From the NCBI RefSeq assembly GCF_030709675.1, contig NZ_JAUZQD010000011.1, forward strand, positions 1 through 64,000: DNA of 64,000 bases. Reading direction: 5' to 3'. Source of the DNA: Symbioplanes lichenis. Its GTDB lineage: Bacteria > Actinomycetota > Actinomycetes > Mycobacteriales > Micromonosporaceae. The translations under genes and the position numbers were made by a program. The notes beneath the pieces are model-generated. The model worked only from the letters and a program-made list of their open reading frames with translations. It was not told the DNA's origin and did not search any database. Positions 1 through 7,616 of this stretch are shown here, piece by piece; position 1 is the first letter of the stretch; each line of letters starts with the position of its first letter.

Positions 1-93
1 AGGTCGAGGGCGGCGACAGGGTCAGGCGGCGAGGTCGAAGGCGGCGACAGGGTTAGGCGCCGAGGTCGAGGGCGGCGACAGGGTCAGGCGCCG
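1..93. repeat. 31-bp tandem repeat, three copies
   Basis: Three adjacent 31-base units (1-31, 32-62, 63-93) share the core GGCGGCGACAGGGT and differ at a few positions. The third unit contains the last bases and TGA stop of the minus-strand lipoprotein gene. The first and second carry the equivalent stop triplet (TGA and TAA on the minus strand). The array therefore looks like a gene 3' end duplicated downstream of itself. It may continue beyond the window edge. Confidence 0.9.
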
Positions 94-713
94 CAGGCGC
101 GGACGCGGATGCCGGCCGGGGCTTCGCTCTGGACGACCAGGCTGCACACGTCGGTGCCCGCCTCGACCAGCTGCAACGCCGCCGGCTGGCCCTTGGTGAC
201 GACGCTGAGCGGCTCGTACTTGTCGCCGGCGTTCGCGGCCTCGATCTCCATCACCGAGAACTGCCACGAGCCGGAGCAGGACGGCCCGTCGACCACCTTG
301 AGCGGCCGGTCGGGGATGCCCGCCGTGCCCTTGACGACGGCGATCACCTGCGCCGCCGTGGGCCCGGCCGTGCACCTGGGCGCCGGCGACTGGGTCGGTG
401 TCGCCGGGGTGGGGATCGTGGTCGTCGGCGTCACCGGCGGCGTGTAGACCGGCGTGGTCGTCGTGGTGGGGAGCGTGGGCCAGGCCGGCGTGGTCGGCAG
501 GCCGCCGGGCAGGGCCGGTGTCGTCTGCGTCGGCAGGATCGGGGTGAGCACCGGCGGCGGCAGCGAGACCGAGGCGGACGGGTCCGGGCCGGTGGCCAGG
601 GGTGGCGCGGTCGCGGGCGGCTCCGGCGGTGCGCCGCAGGCGGCGAGGAGGCCGGAGGCGACGAGCGCCCCGGCGAGCACCGGCAGACGGAGGACGCGGA
701 CCACGGCCCCCAT
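84..713 (-). CDS. secreted proline/threonine-rich lipoprotein of unknown function
   Basis: The 209-residue product starts with a lipoprotein signal peptide: basic start, hydrophobic run, and lipobox LAAC with the lipid-bearing cysteine at about residue 26. It should be anchored outside the membrane. Residues 27 to about 110 are a Pro/Thr/Ser-rich spacer, probably extended and crossing cell wall. The last 100 residues form a compact domain with four cysteines, which suggests two disulfides. I do not recognise that domain. The ATG at 713 is chosen because the signal peptide follows it at once; the frame is open 11 codons further upstream. The stop codon lies in the last unit of the 31-bp array. 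Confidence 0.75.
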   Translation of the reverse strand: MGAVVRVLRLPVLAGALVASGLLAACGAPPEPPATAPPLATGPDPSASVSLPPPVLTPILPTQTTPALPGGLPTTPAWPTLPTTTTTPVYTPPVTPTTTIPTPATPTQSPAPRCTAGPTAAQVIAVVKGTAGIPDRPLKVVDGPSCSGSWQFSVMEIEAANAGDKYEPLSVVTKGQPAALQLVEAGTDVCSLVVQSEAPAGIRVRACGA

Positions 714-755
714 CGTAGGGCGCCGAACCGGATAGATGAACGTCACAATTCGGCG

Positions 756-825
756 GCGACGACCGGTCAGGGCAGCACCGGCCCCGGGTGGCGACGACCG
801 GTCAGGGCAGCACCGGCCCCAGGTG
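756..825. repeat. 35-bp tandem repeat, two copies
   Basis: Two near-identical 35-base units (756-790 and 791-825; core GACCGGTCAGGGCAGCACCG, one mismatch) lie between the lipoprotein start and the end of the ACT-domain gene. They are followed by a shorter repeat, GTGAGGCGGGGG, at 826-850. Neither is coding on any strand I can support. Their place downstream of the minus-strand ACT gene fits the tendency of this window to carry tandem arrays behind genes. Confidence 0.85.
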
Positions 826-861
826 GTGAGGCGGGGGTGAGGCGGGGGTGAGGGCGGCCGC

Positions 862-1251
862 TCAGGCGGCGACGCGGTGGCCCGCCGCGGTCAGCGTGCC
901 GATGGCCTCCTCCAGGCGGACCTGGGGGACGAGCACGTAGTCGGTGTCGTAGGTCGAGAAGGCGATCAGGTTGACCCGCGCCTCCGCGAGCGGCTGCACC
1001 AGCGACGCCAGGATGCCGGTCAGCGCGAGGTCGACCTGGCCGGCGACGCGGAAGCAGCGCCAGGCGGCCTCGTAGGTCGCGCCGGGCGGCACGCGGTCGC
1101 TCGGGCAGATGACCGAGACCTCGTCCGGCGCCCAGGTCACCGAGATGACATTTTTGTCATCGGGCCCGGCCGTCAGCGATGCGGGCAGCGCGGATCCGCC
1201 GGGCAGCCGGCACACCGCATAGTCGTCGGGCAGCAGGTCGAGGTCGAGCAT
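862..1251 (-). CDS. ACT domain-containing protein (CASTOR/ACT_7-like)
   Basis: The product is a 129-residue cytoplasmic protein. The N-terminal half has the stretch ending in VTWAPDEVSVICPSD, and the C-terminal half has an ACT-like beta-alpha-beta unit around residues 78-125 (LTGILASLVQPLAEARVN, then a YDTDYVLVP strand). Small ACT proteins of this type bind amino acids and act as sensors; the ligand here is unknown. There is no good ribosome site, but TAGTGT lies at 1263-1258, about six bases before the ATG. The mRNA is therefore probably leaderless. It stands alone on the minus strand. Confidence 0.7.
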   Translation of the reverse strand: MLDLDLLPDDYAVCRLPGGSALPASLTAGPDDKNVISVTWAPDEVSVICPSDRVPPGATYEAAWRCFRVAGQVDLALTGILASLVQPLAEARVNLIAFSTYDTDYVLVPQVRLEEAIGTLTAAGHRVAA

Positions 1252-1336
1252 GAGGGAACACTACGGTCCGGACCCTGTTAACCCCAACGGGTGACGGGTG
1301 CGTTCATCGCCACATGAATGATCGGCAACCGGCGTA

Positions 1337-1822
1337 TCAGTAGCGGATCTCCGAGAAGAACGTGAGTGAGGCGATCACGTGCCCGTTCTCCCAGATCGGC
1401 GTCGCGATGGCATCGACCGTGATGTGTCGCTCGTCACCCGGTGGCTGGATGCGCAACAGCCCGCGGGCCAGGCGCTCCGAGCTCAGCGCCAGGATCGGCG
1501 GGATCTTCTCGAGCTCCGGCAGATCGAGCTCGCTGCCGCCGGCCGTGAAGTCGACGAGGCGCAGCGAGCCCTCGCCGAGCAACGGCTTGCCCACGACGTC
1601 GGCGCCCTTCGGCAGATCCAGCAGATCGCTGGCCGCCGGTGACACCGCGACGACGGTGTGGTGATTGTCGATCACCAGACACGGCTCGACGGCCTGCCAG
1701 ACCGTCGCGGCCCACCGGTCGATGTTCGAGACGAACTCGGACTCCACCGGCGTGCGCGCCTGTGGCACGAACGCTCCCGACAACGAGAGCTCGACGTGCG
1801 CCACCCGCACCTCCCTGATCAT
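1337..1822 (-). CDS. PAS domain-containing protein
   Basis: The 161-residue product carries a single PAS fold from about residue 35 to the end: the region around CLVIDNHHTVVAVSPAASDL is a typical PAS start and SLTFFSEIRY closes the sheet. No kinase, cyclase or output domain is attached, so it may sense a small ligand or partner for another protein. The frame is open up to a GTG at 1939, which would add 39 residues of low-complexity sequence. I prefer ATG 1822 because the conserved-looking part begins there, but no clear ribosome site decides the matter. Expression is probably monocistronic. Confidence 0.6.
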   Translation of the reverse strand: MIREVRVAHVELSLSGAFVPQARTPVESEFVSNIDRWAATVWQAVEPCLVIDNHHTVVAVSPAASDLLDLPKGADVVGKPLLGEGSLRLVDFTAGGSELDLPELEKIPPILALSSERLARGLLRIQPPGDERHITVDAIATPIWENGHVIASLTFFSEIRY

Positions 1823-1950
1823 CGGCACCGCCGGCCGGAGCGGGACTCCGGCCGGACCGACAGCCGAGACGAACAGTCTCGACCCTTCGAGTGTCCGGCC
1901 GGCGTCGCTCACGTCAACCCTCGCGGGTGTGCGGTGCACCGACAGGAACG

Positions 1951-2700
1951 TTACCGGCGGGTCGGCCGCTTGTCAGCGGCCGTTTGGCCGTTCGCGTACC
2001 ACCGGTACTCGCTCGAGGCGGGGCGGTAGGGCGCGTTGGCCCACGTGCCCGGGTGCTGCGCGACGGCGGAGAGCTTGCTCGCGGTGGCCGGCGAGATGCG
2101 CGAACCACCGGCGATCAGCAGCCGGTCGAGCTCCTTGTGCGTGGCGACCAGACACTCCTTGGGCAGGCCGTGGACGCTGATCACGCCGGAGCCCACGAAG
2201 GCGAGCACGGGCGTGACGGGCACGGTGAGGCCGACGGCGGCGCTCATGGCCCGGCCGGCGCGCTTGGCGTCGCGGCGAGCCTCGGCCACGTACGCCGGGC
2301 GCTTGCCGTTGATCTGCACCACGTCACCGGCGATGAGCACGCGGGCGCGGCCGTGGTCGGCGACGGTGACGGCATAGACGCCGCCGGGGCCGATGGCGAG
2401 GAATCCGGCGCGGTCGTCGCTCGGGTCGTGTTCGTAGCCGAGCGAGTCGGTACGCGGCCAGTCGACGATGTGCCAGGCGGGTCCCAGCCGGTCGAGGCGG
2501 GTCAGCGCGCGGGTCCCGGCCGCCTCGAGGCGACGGGCGTCACGCTCGGCGCGGCGACGGCGGGCCCACTCGACGGGGCTCGGGCGAACCGGCTCGAGCG
2601 CAGTGCCCGGGCGCGACTCGGAGGGGGTGGGCGAATAGGTGGCGGGCAGGGCGGGGCGTGCGGGGAAGACAGTCACAGCGACCTCCGGCAAAAGGTCCAT
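1951..2700 (-). CDS. NERD-like (nuclease-related domain) protein
   Basis: The product has 249 residues. The first 80 are basic and proline-rich. A domain follows with GFLAIGPGGVYAVTVADHG at about 99-117, which resembles the NERD signature in which an IGPGGV turn leads into a beta-strand. A later VLAFVGSGVISVHGL strand fits the same fold. The lysine of catalytic NERD members is not obvious, so nuclease activity is doubtful. GAAAGAGAG just before the ATG is a plausible ribosome site. The gene is divergent from arginine deiminase and shares a 308-base upstream region with it. NERD is a family inference made by eye. Confidence 0.5.
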   Translation of the reverse strand: MDLLPEVAVTVFPARPALPATYSPTPSESRPGTALEPVRPSPVEWARRRRAERDARRLEAAGTRALTRLDRLGPAWHIVDWPRTDSLGYEHDPSDDRAGFLAIGPGGVYAVTVADHGRARVLIAGDVVQINGKRPAYVAEARRDAKRAGRAMSAAVGLTVPVTPVLAFVGSGVISVHGLPKECLVATHKELDRLLIAGGSRISPATASKLSAVAQHPGTWANAPYRPASSEYRWYANGQTAADKRPTRR

Positions 2701-3008
2701 CGGGCTCTCTTTCCACTACGGTAAGTGTCTGACCCGGTACTCAAGCAAGCCATGGGGCCGGAAAGAAAGCGGAATGAGTGGGGATGAATGCCACATTCAC
2801 GGCCAAGGCGTTTTTCCGTATGGTGCATGACGCGACCTAGGGCTCCCCTGAAATCCGAAACGTCCTCCGGACAAGTTAGCGTGCCCTCACACAGAGCGCA
2901 GCACTGTCTCGGATCTTGGCGGTAGGTCACAGGACGCATGCGGACGGTAGCGGACAAAAGGCCGCGCTCACCGCGCCGACCTGCCGTTCCCGACTTAGTC
3001 TCGGTCCT
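2701..3008. promoter_or_regulatory. divergent intergenic region, NERD-like gene / arcA
   Basis: This 308-base gap has no supportable gene. At its right end TTAGTC (2995-3000) sits eight bases before the arcA GTG and matches the actinobacterial -10 pattern, so arcA is probably leaderless. No TTGACA-like -35 stands out at the right distance. The same decamer TTAGTCTCGG recurs upstream of the PEBP gene (54157-54166). The left half is less GC-rich than its surroundings and holds no clear hairpin. Confidence 0.4.
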
Positions 3009-4232
3009 GTGGCCCCTTATGTCGACAGCGAGGTCGGACGGCTCGCGACCGTCCTGCTGCACCGCCCCGGCGCCGAGCTCGCCCGGCTGACCCCCCGCAA
3101 CAACGACTCCCTGCTGTTCGACGCCATCCCCTGGGTGGGCCGGGCGCAGGAGGAGCACGACCGGTTCGCGCAGGCCCTGCGCGACCGCGGCGTCGAAGTG
3201 CTCTATCTCGGGCAGCTGCTCGAGGAGACCCTGGACGTCCCGGACGCGCGGTCTCTGCTCACCGAGACGGTGCTGGCCGACCCCCGGCTGGGTGACAACC
3301 TCCGGGCCCGGGTCGCCGCCCATCTGAGTGACCTCGACCCGCGCGAGCTGGCCCACGTCCTCATGGCCGGCCTCGCCCACGAGGAGGTCAAGCCCGGCCC
3401 CGGCAAGCCCGGTGGACTGGTCTACGAGCTGATGGATCGGCACGAGTTCGTCATCGACCCGCTGCCCAACCTGCTTTTCACGCGGGATTCATCCGCCTGG
3501 GTACGCGACCAGGTGGCCGTGACGAGCCTGGCGATGCCCGCCCGGAGCCGTGAGACGACGCTCACCCGGGCGATCTACACGCACCATCCACGTTTCGCGG
3601 GCACCGAGCTGCTCTACACCCCGGGACTGGAGAACGTGGAGGGCGGCGACGTGCTGCTGCTCGCCCCGGACGTGCTCGCCATCGGCGTCGGGGAGCGCAC
3701 CACCGCGGCCGGCGCCGAGCGGCTGGCCCGGCGGGTCTTCGACGCGGGACTGGCCCACACGATCCTCGCGGTGCCGATCGCCCAGGAACGGGCCACCATG
3801 CATCTCGACACCGTGTGCACGATGGTCGACACCGATGCCGTGGTCATGTACCCGAACGTGGCGGACGCGCTGATGGCGTACCCGGTGACCTCGGGCTTCG
3901 ACGGTGAGCCGCGGGTCGGGGCGGCCCGGCCCTTCCTGGACGCCGCCGCCGAGGCGATGGGCATCGAGCGGTTGCGGATCATCGACACCGGTCTCGACCC
4001 GGTGACCGCCGAGCGCGAGCAGTGGGACGACGGCAACAACACGCTCGCCATCGCGCCACGGTTGTGTGTCGCCTATGAGCGCAATGTCGAGACCAACGCC
4101 CAGCTGGAACGGGCCGGCATCGAGGTGATCGCGATCAGCGGGTCCGAGCTGGGCTCCGGCCGCGGCGGCCCGAGGTGCATGTCCTGCCCGATCGAGCGCG
4201 CTCCGCTGGGGGAGGCGGCCGGAGAGGCCTGA
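3009..4232 (+). CDS. arcA: arginine deiminase
   Basis: This enzyme hydrolyses L-arginine to citrulline and ammonia, the first step of the deiminase pathway. The 407-residue length matches the family. Visible hallmarks are the LLFTRDSS motif, the GLENVEGGDVL strand with its acidic residue, the HLDTVCTMVD histidine region, WDDGNNTLAI, and the C-terminal GGPRCMSCPI loop with the nucleophilic cysteine at about residue 390. The GTG at 3009 is chosen because the family-typical N-terminus (VDSEVGRLATVLLHRP) follows directly. The frame upstream is open but unlike the family. No ornithine carbamoyltransferase or carbamate kinase lies beside it, so the ATP-yielding pathway is not encoded here. Confidence 0.92.
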   Translation: MAPYVDSEVGRLATVLLHRPGAELARLTPRNNDSLLFDAIPWVGRAQEEHDRFAQALRDRGVEVLYLGQLLEETLDVPDARSLLTETVLADPRLGDNLRARVAAHLSDLDPRELAHVLMAGLAHEEVKPGPGKPGGLVYELMDRHEFVIDPLPNLLFTRDSSAWVRDQVAVTSLAMPARSRETTLTRAIYTHHPRFAGTELLYTPGLENVEGGDVLLLAPDVLAIGVGERTTAAGAERLARRVFDAGLAHTILAVPIAQERATMHLDTVCTMVDTDAVVMYPNVADALMAYPVTSGFDGEPRVGAARPFLDAAAEAMGIERLRIIDTGLDPVTAEREQWDDGNNTLAIAPRLCVAYERNVETNAQLERAGIEVIAISGSELGSGRGGPRCMSCPIERAPLGEAAGEA

Positions 4233-4251
4233 TCGAGCGGGCCCCGCTGGG
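4191..4251. repeat. duplicated 3' end of arcA
   Basis: The 20-base string ATCGAGCGCGCTCCGCTGGG (4191-4210), inside the arcA coding end, recurs with two mismatches at 4232-4251, starting on the last base of the stop codon. This is one of five places in the window where a gene 3' end is copied downstream. Confidence 0.7.
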
Positions 4252-4257
4252 AGGAGA

Positions 4258-4289
4258 GCCCCGGACATAGCCGCAACCATGCCCGGGGC
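4258..4289. terminator. hairpin between convergent arcA and DUF5926 genes
   Basis: GCCCCGG (4258-4264) pairs with CCGGGGC (4283-4289) around an 18-base loop. There is no U-tract. Its position between two converging stop codons suggests a bidirectional terminator. Confidence 0.5.
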
Positions 4290-4295
4290 GGTGAG

Positions 4296-5180
4296 TCAGC
4301 GCAGCGTGAGCTGGCGGCCCACCAGGCCCTGCTTCGCGCGCCGGGCGGCGGCGTCGAGCGGCCCGGTCTCGGCGAGAATGTCGCTGTAGCGCTTGGCGAA
4401 GTCCGCCAGCGGCGCCTCCCAGTCGCCCGCCTCCAGGTCGTGCGGCAGATCCCACACGGGTACGAGCAGACCGTGCGCCCGGAACATCCCGGCGAACTTG
4501 GTCCCCTCGCCGAGCAGCAGGTCACCGGAGGCGGACAGGCGGGCCAGGGCGTCGAGCGCGGTGTCCTCCGGCTCGGGCAGCACCCAGCGCACGTGCGACT
4601 TCTCCGGCACCCGGCACCAGTACGCCGCGTGCGCCGCCGTCATCCGTACGGTCGGATAGATCGACGCGTTCGCCCGTTCGAGCGACGCCTTCACGCTCGG
4701 GTCCTCGGCCTGCTGGGCGTCGAGCCAGTACTCGAAGCCGTCGTGCACGGTCACGTCGAGCGGACCGTCGGCCAGGATGTCCTGCAGCCGGGGCCCTTCG
4801 CCGGGCAGTGCGGGCACGGGCACGGTGCCGCCGGGCTCGGTCTGCAGCGCGTTGAGGACGGCGACTGCCACGTCGCGTGACACGTCACCGGACTGGATGT
4901 GGCGCTGCAGACCGACGAAGATGCGCCCGTCCTGGCGGGTCATCGCGGGCCACGCCATCGGGAGGACCGTCGAGAGGGTGACCGGGCGGTCGCCGTACTC
5001 CTCGATGATCTCGGGCTTGAGGGTCAGCGGCGCGGAAGCGGCCGGGACCAGCTCGCGCAGCGCGATCCACTCGGTCTCGTCGGCCAGGCCCTCGAACGGC
5101 CGGGCCACGAAGATGTCCCGGACCTTCTCACGCTTGGGCGCCGCCGACGCGGCTCGGGGGTTGTTTCGACGCTTGCTCAC
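4296..5180 (-). CDS. DUF5926 family protein
   Basis: The product is a 294-residue soluble protein with a short basic start (MSKRRNNPRA) of the kind seen at the head of actinobacterial DUF5926 proteins, which have been labelled SecA-like in older annotation. Distinct segments include VRDIFVARPFEGL, PVTLSTVLPMAWPA and the C-terminal LVPVWDLPHDLEA. There is no signal peptide or membrane span. The family is widespread in Actinobacteria and has no established function. It is convergent with arcA; an independent minus-strand promoter upstream of 5180 is likely. Confidence 0.75.
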   Translation of the reverse strand: MSKRRNNPRAASAAPKREKVRDIFVARPFEGLADETEWIALRELVPAASAPLTLKPEIIEEYGDRPVTLSTVLPMAWPAMTRQDGRIFVGLQRHIQSGDVSRDVAVAVLNALQTEPGGTVPVPALPGEGPRLQDILADGPLDVTVHDGFEYWLDAQQAEDPSVKASLERANASIYPTVRMTAAHAAYWCRVPEKSHVRWVLPEPEDTALDALARLSASGDLLLGEGTKFAGMFRAHGLLVPVWDLPHDLEAGDWEAPLADFAKRYSDILAETGPLDAAARRAKQGLVGRQLTLR

Positions 5181-5213
5181 GGCGAACCAGCCTAGGCGGC
5201 GAGGTGACAGCGG

Positions 5214-5263
5214 TCACGCCCGGGGGAACCGGCCCGGGAATGAATCACGCCCGGGGGAAGCGG
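5214..5263. repeat. duplicated 3' end of histidine kinase gene
   Basis: The minus-strand kinase gene ends with the complement of TCACGCCCGGGGGAAGCGG (5245-5263). A copy with one mismatch lies at 5214-5232, 31 bases further downstream of the kinase stop, and also carries the TGA stop triplet. It is another instance of gene-end duplication. Confidence 0.8.
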
Positions 5264-6387
5264 ACCTCCGCGATCGTCCCGCCCCCCTCACGCGGGCGCA
5301 GCGAGACCCAGCCGTTGCGCCGCTCGACCGTACGCCGGACGAGGTAGAGCCCGAGACCCGCGCCCGGATTGCGGCCACCCGACGCCGGCTCGCCCTGCCA
5401 GTAGCGCTCGAAGGCCAGCTCGGCATGCTCGGGCCGCACGCCGTAGCCCCGGTCGGCCACCTGGAACGTCACGGTCGTCTCGTCGGACGTGGCGGTGACG
5501 GTCACCTCGGTCTCGGGCGGGGAGTATTTCTCGGCGTTGGTGGCCAGCTCGGTCAGCACGGTGGCGATGGCGTCACGGTCGCCGAACGCCTTGGGCAGGT
5601 CGCCGGGCAGGCCGTCGAGCACGAGCCGGGCGCGCAGGTCCTCGGGCAGGTCGGCGGCGGCCGAGCGGAGGGCGTCGACGAGGTCGAAGGGCCCAGGCGG
5701 CGCGTCGCCCGACTCCTCGCTGGTCGCCGAGAGCAGCCGGTCGACCAGCCGGGCCAGCTCCCCGGCCCGGGCGCCGATCACGCGGGCGGCCTCCCGGCGG
5801 CCCTCCTCGCCGAGGGACTCCCAGTGGTTCGTGAGCGTGTCGGCGTACCCCTTGATGACCGTGACCGGGGTGCGGAGCTCGTGGCTGGTGACGGCGACGA
5901 ACAGGTCCCTGTCCTCGTGGCGGCGCTTCCAATGCTCGACGAGACCGTCGTGATCGGTGACCTCCGTCGTCAGGCGGGACGCCGGCTGGGGACCGTCGGT
6001 GTGCACGGGCAGGCCGGCGCGCGCGGCATAGAGCTGGGCGATGGTGGCTGACAGCAGCTCCAGCACGGTCCGCTGCTCGGGGCTCAGCTCGTCGAGGCAC
6101 ACGTGCAGCCGGCCGATGGCCACGCCGTTGAGCTCGCACGGCACCCCGGGCCGCTCGGCGAAGGACGTGCGGCGGCCCAGCGTGCGGGCACACTCGCCGG
6201 TCGCGGCGACGACCCGGCCGTGGTCGGCGGCGAACTCCGTGAAGCTGCCGCCCGTGCCACCCAGCACCGCCGTGGCGAGCCGGACGACCTGGTCGAGCAC
6301 GGCGAGCCCGGTGTCGCCCGCGTTGATCCGGTCGAGAAGCGCGATCTGCCCGCGGGTCAGCGCGGCATAGTCGGGAGTGACCGGCAT
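5245..6387 (-). CDS. GAF-type sensor histidine kinase
   Basis: The product is a cytoplasmic kinase of 380 residues with no membrane span. An N-terminal GAF-like sensor occupies roughly 10-125. A dimerisation/phosphoacceptor helix follows with SHELRTPV, the histidine being about residue 169. The HATPase domain ends the protein, with N-box ELATNAEKYSPP, G1 DRGYGVRPEHAE and G2 GAGLGLYLV. No response regulator gene adjoins it, so its partner is elsewhere. The start at 6387 (MPVTPDYAAL) is preferred to an in-frame start 15 codons upstream that adds a basic, non-conserved tail. The gene 3' end is duplicated downstream. Confidence 0.85.
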   Translation of the reverse strand: MPVTPDYAALTRGQIALLDRINAGDTGLAVLDQVVRLATAVLGGTGGSFTEFAADHGRVVAATGECARTLGRRTSFAERPGVPCELNGVAIGRLHVCLDELSPEQRTVLELLSATIAQLYAARAGLPVHTDGPQPASRLTTEVTDHDGLVEHWKRRHEDRDLFVAVTSHELRTPVTVIKGYADTLTNHWESLGEEGRREAARVIGARAGELARLVDRLLSATSEESGDAPPGPFDLVDALRSAAADLPEDLRARLVLDGLPGDLPKAFGDRDAIATVLTELATNAEKYSPPETEVTVTATSDETTVTFQVADRGYGVRPEHAELAFERYWQGEPASGGRNPGAGLGLYLVRRTVERRNGWVSLRPREGGGTIAEVRFPRA

Positions 6388-6471
6388 GTCTGCGAGTCTG
6401 CCTCGCTTCCGGCCGTTTGGGCAGGGCGGCACGAGTCGATCATGAACTTTCTCGGCCCGGGGTGGCCGGAG

Positions 6472-7269
6472 TCACACGCCACGTGCGCCGCCGAGCTTCT
6501 CGAGCACGAAGCGGGGCCGGTCGCTGATGATCCCGTCGGCCTCCTGCGCGAGGACCAGGTCGAGGTCGATCTCGTCGTTGACGGTCCATACGTACGTCTG
6601 GTTGCCCGCCGCGCGGAAGGTCGGGATGAGCGCCGGCCGGGTCCGCAGCAGGGCGACCCCGGGTCCCGCGATCCGGGCGCCGAACGGCAACCGGCCCTTG
6701 CGGATGACCGGGGGCAGTATCTCGAGCAGGTAGACCGTGGGGAGCCTCGGGGCGAGCGCGCGGATCCGGCGCAGGGCGAAGGCGGCGAACGACATCACCG
6801 TGACGTGGATCGGATCGTCCGGGCGGGGCTCGGCGAGGTCGTAGCGGCGCAGGAGCTCGACGAGGCGGCGCTCGACCTCCCCGCCGTACCGGGAAGGGTG
6901 TTTGGTCTCGATCAGGAGCCGGACCGGCCTCCCCCAGGCCCGCAACGCACCCAGCAGGCGGTCGAGGGTGAGCAGGCGCGTGTGCTCGATGCTCTGCTCC
7001 TCGACGGCCGCCGACGAGTGCCAGGAGCCGAAGTCGAGCTCCTCCAGCTGCGCCAGCGTCTTGGTGCTGACCAGGCCGGTGCCGTTGGAGGTACGGTCGA
7101 GCCGCCGGTCGTGCACGCAGACCAGATGCCCGTCCCGGGTCAGCCGGACGTCGCACTCCACGCCGTCGGCACCCTCGTCGAGCGCCCGCAGGTACGCGGC
7201 GAGGGTGTGCTCCGGCAGCGCGTCGGCGCCGCCGCGATGGGCGAAGACCAGCGGCCGTCCCGGACTCAC
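6472..7269 (-). CDS. glycerophosphodiester phosphodiesterase
   Basis: The product hydrolyses glycerophosphodiesters, released from phospholipids or teichoic-acid-like polymers, to glycerol 3-phosphate and an alcohol. It has 265 residues. The signature is complete: VFAHRGG near the start, LPEHTLAAY, DGVECDVRLTRDGHLVCVHD with the metal-binding acidic residues and the second catalytic histidine, LLIETKH, and the terminal ADGIISDRP. There is no signal peptide, so it acts in the cytoplasm. The GTG start at 7269 overlaps the rhodanese stop by four bases (GTGA), which implies translational coupling. Confidence 0.88.
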   Translation of the reverse strand: MSPGRPLVFAHRGGADALPEHTLAAYLRALDEGADGVECDVRLTRDGHLVCVHDRRLDRTSNGTGLVSTKTLAQLEELDFGSWHSSAAVEEQSIEHTRLLTLDRLLGALRAWGRPVRLLIETKHPSRYGGEVERRLVELLRRYDLAEPRPDDPIHVTVMSFAAFALRRIRALAPRLPTVYLLEILPPVIRKGRLPFGARIAGPGVALLRTRPALIPTFRAAGNQTYVWTVNDEIDLDLVLAQEADGIISDRPRFVLEKLGGARGV

Positions 7270-7601
7270 AGCACGCGGGCCGGCTGTCCGTTCTCGCTGA
7301 CGACCTCGCGGCCCTCGGACTCCCAGGCCTTCATGCCGCCGTCGAGGTTGCGCACGTTGTCCCAGCCGTTGCCCATCAGGTAGTTGACGACCTGGCCGGA
7401 GCGGCCGCCGGAGCGGCACACCACCACGACCTCGGCGTCCGTCGGGATCTCGGCGAGCCGCGCCGGGACCTCCATCATCGGCAGGTGGTGGGCCTGCGGG
7501 GCATGGCCGGCGGTCCACTCGTCGGGCTCGCGCACGTCGAGCAGGTAGGCGGCCGGGTCGACCTGGCCGGGAGTGACGCTGGGAATCTGCGGTCCGAACA
7601 C
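7266..7601 (-). CDS. rhodanese-like domain protein
   Basis: The product is a stand-alone rhodanese of 111 residues. YLLDVREPDEWTAGH is the family N-terminal motif, and VVVCRSGGRSGQV carries the active-site cysteine in the loop that holds a persulfide. Single-domain members transfer sulfane sulfur to cyanide, thioredoxin or biosynthetic acceptors; the acceptor here is unknown. It starts with GTG. It is the first gene of a coupled pair with the phosphodiesterase and follows the LCP gene by 15 bases, so it may also be read from the LCP promoter. Confidence 0.85.
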   Translation of the reverse strand: MFGPQIPSVTPGQVDPAAYLLDVREPDEWTAGHAPQAHHLPMMEVPARLAEIPTDAEVVVVCRSGGRSGQVVNYLMGNGWDNVRNLDGGMKAWESEGREVVSENGQPARVL

Positions 7602-7616
7602 AGGTAGAGCGTAAAA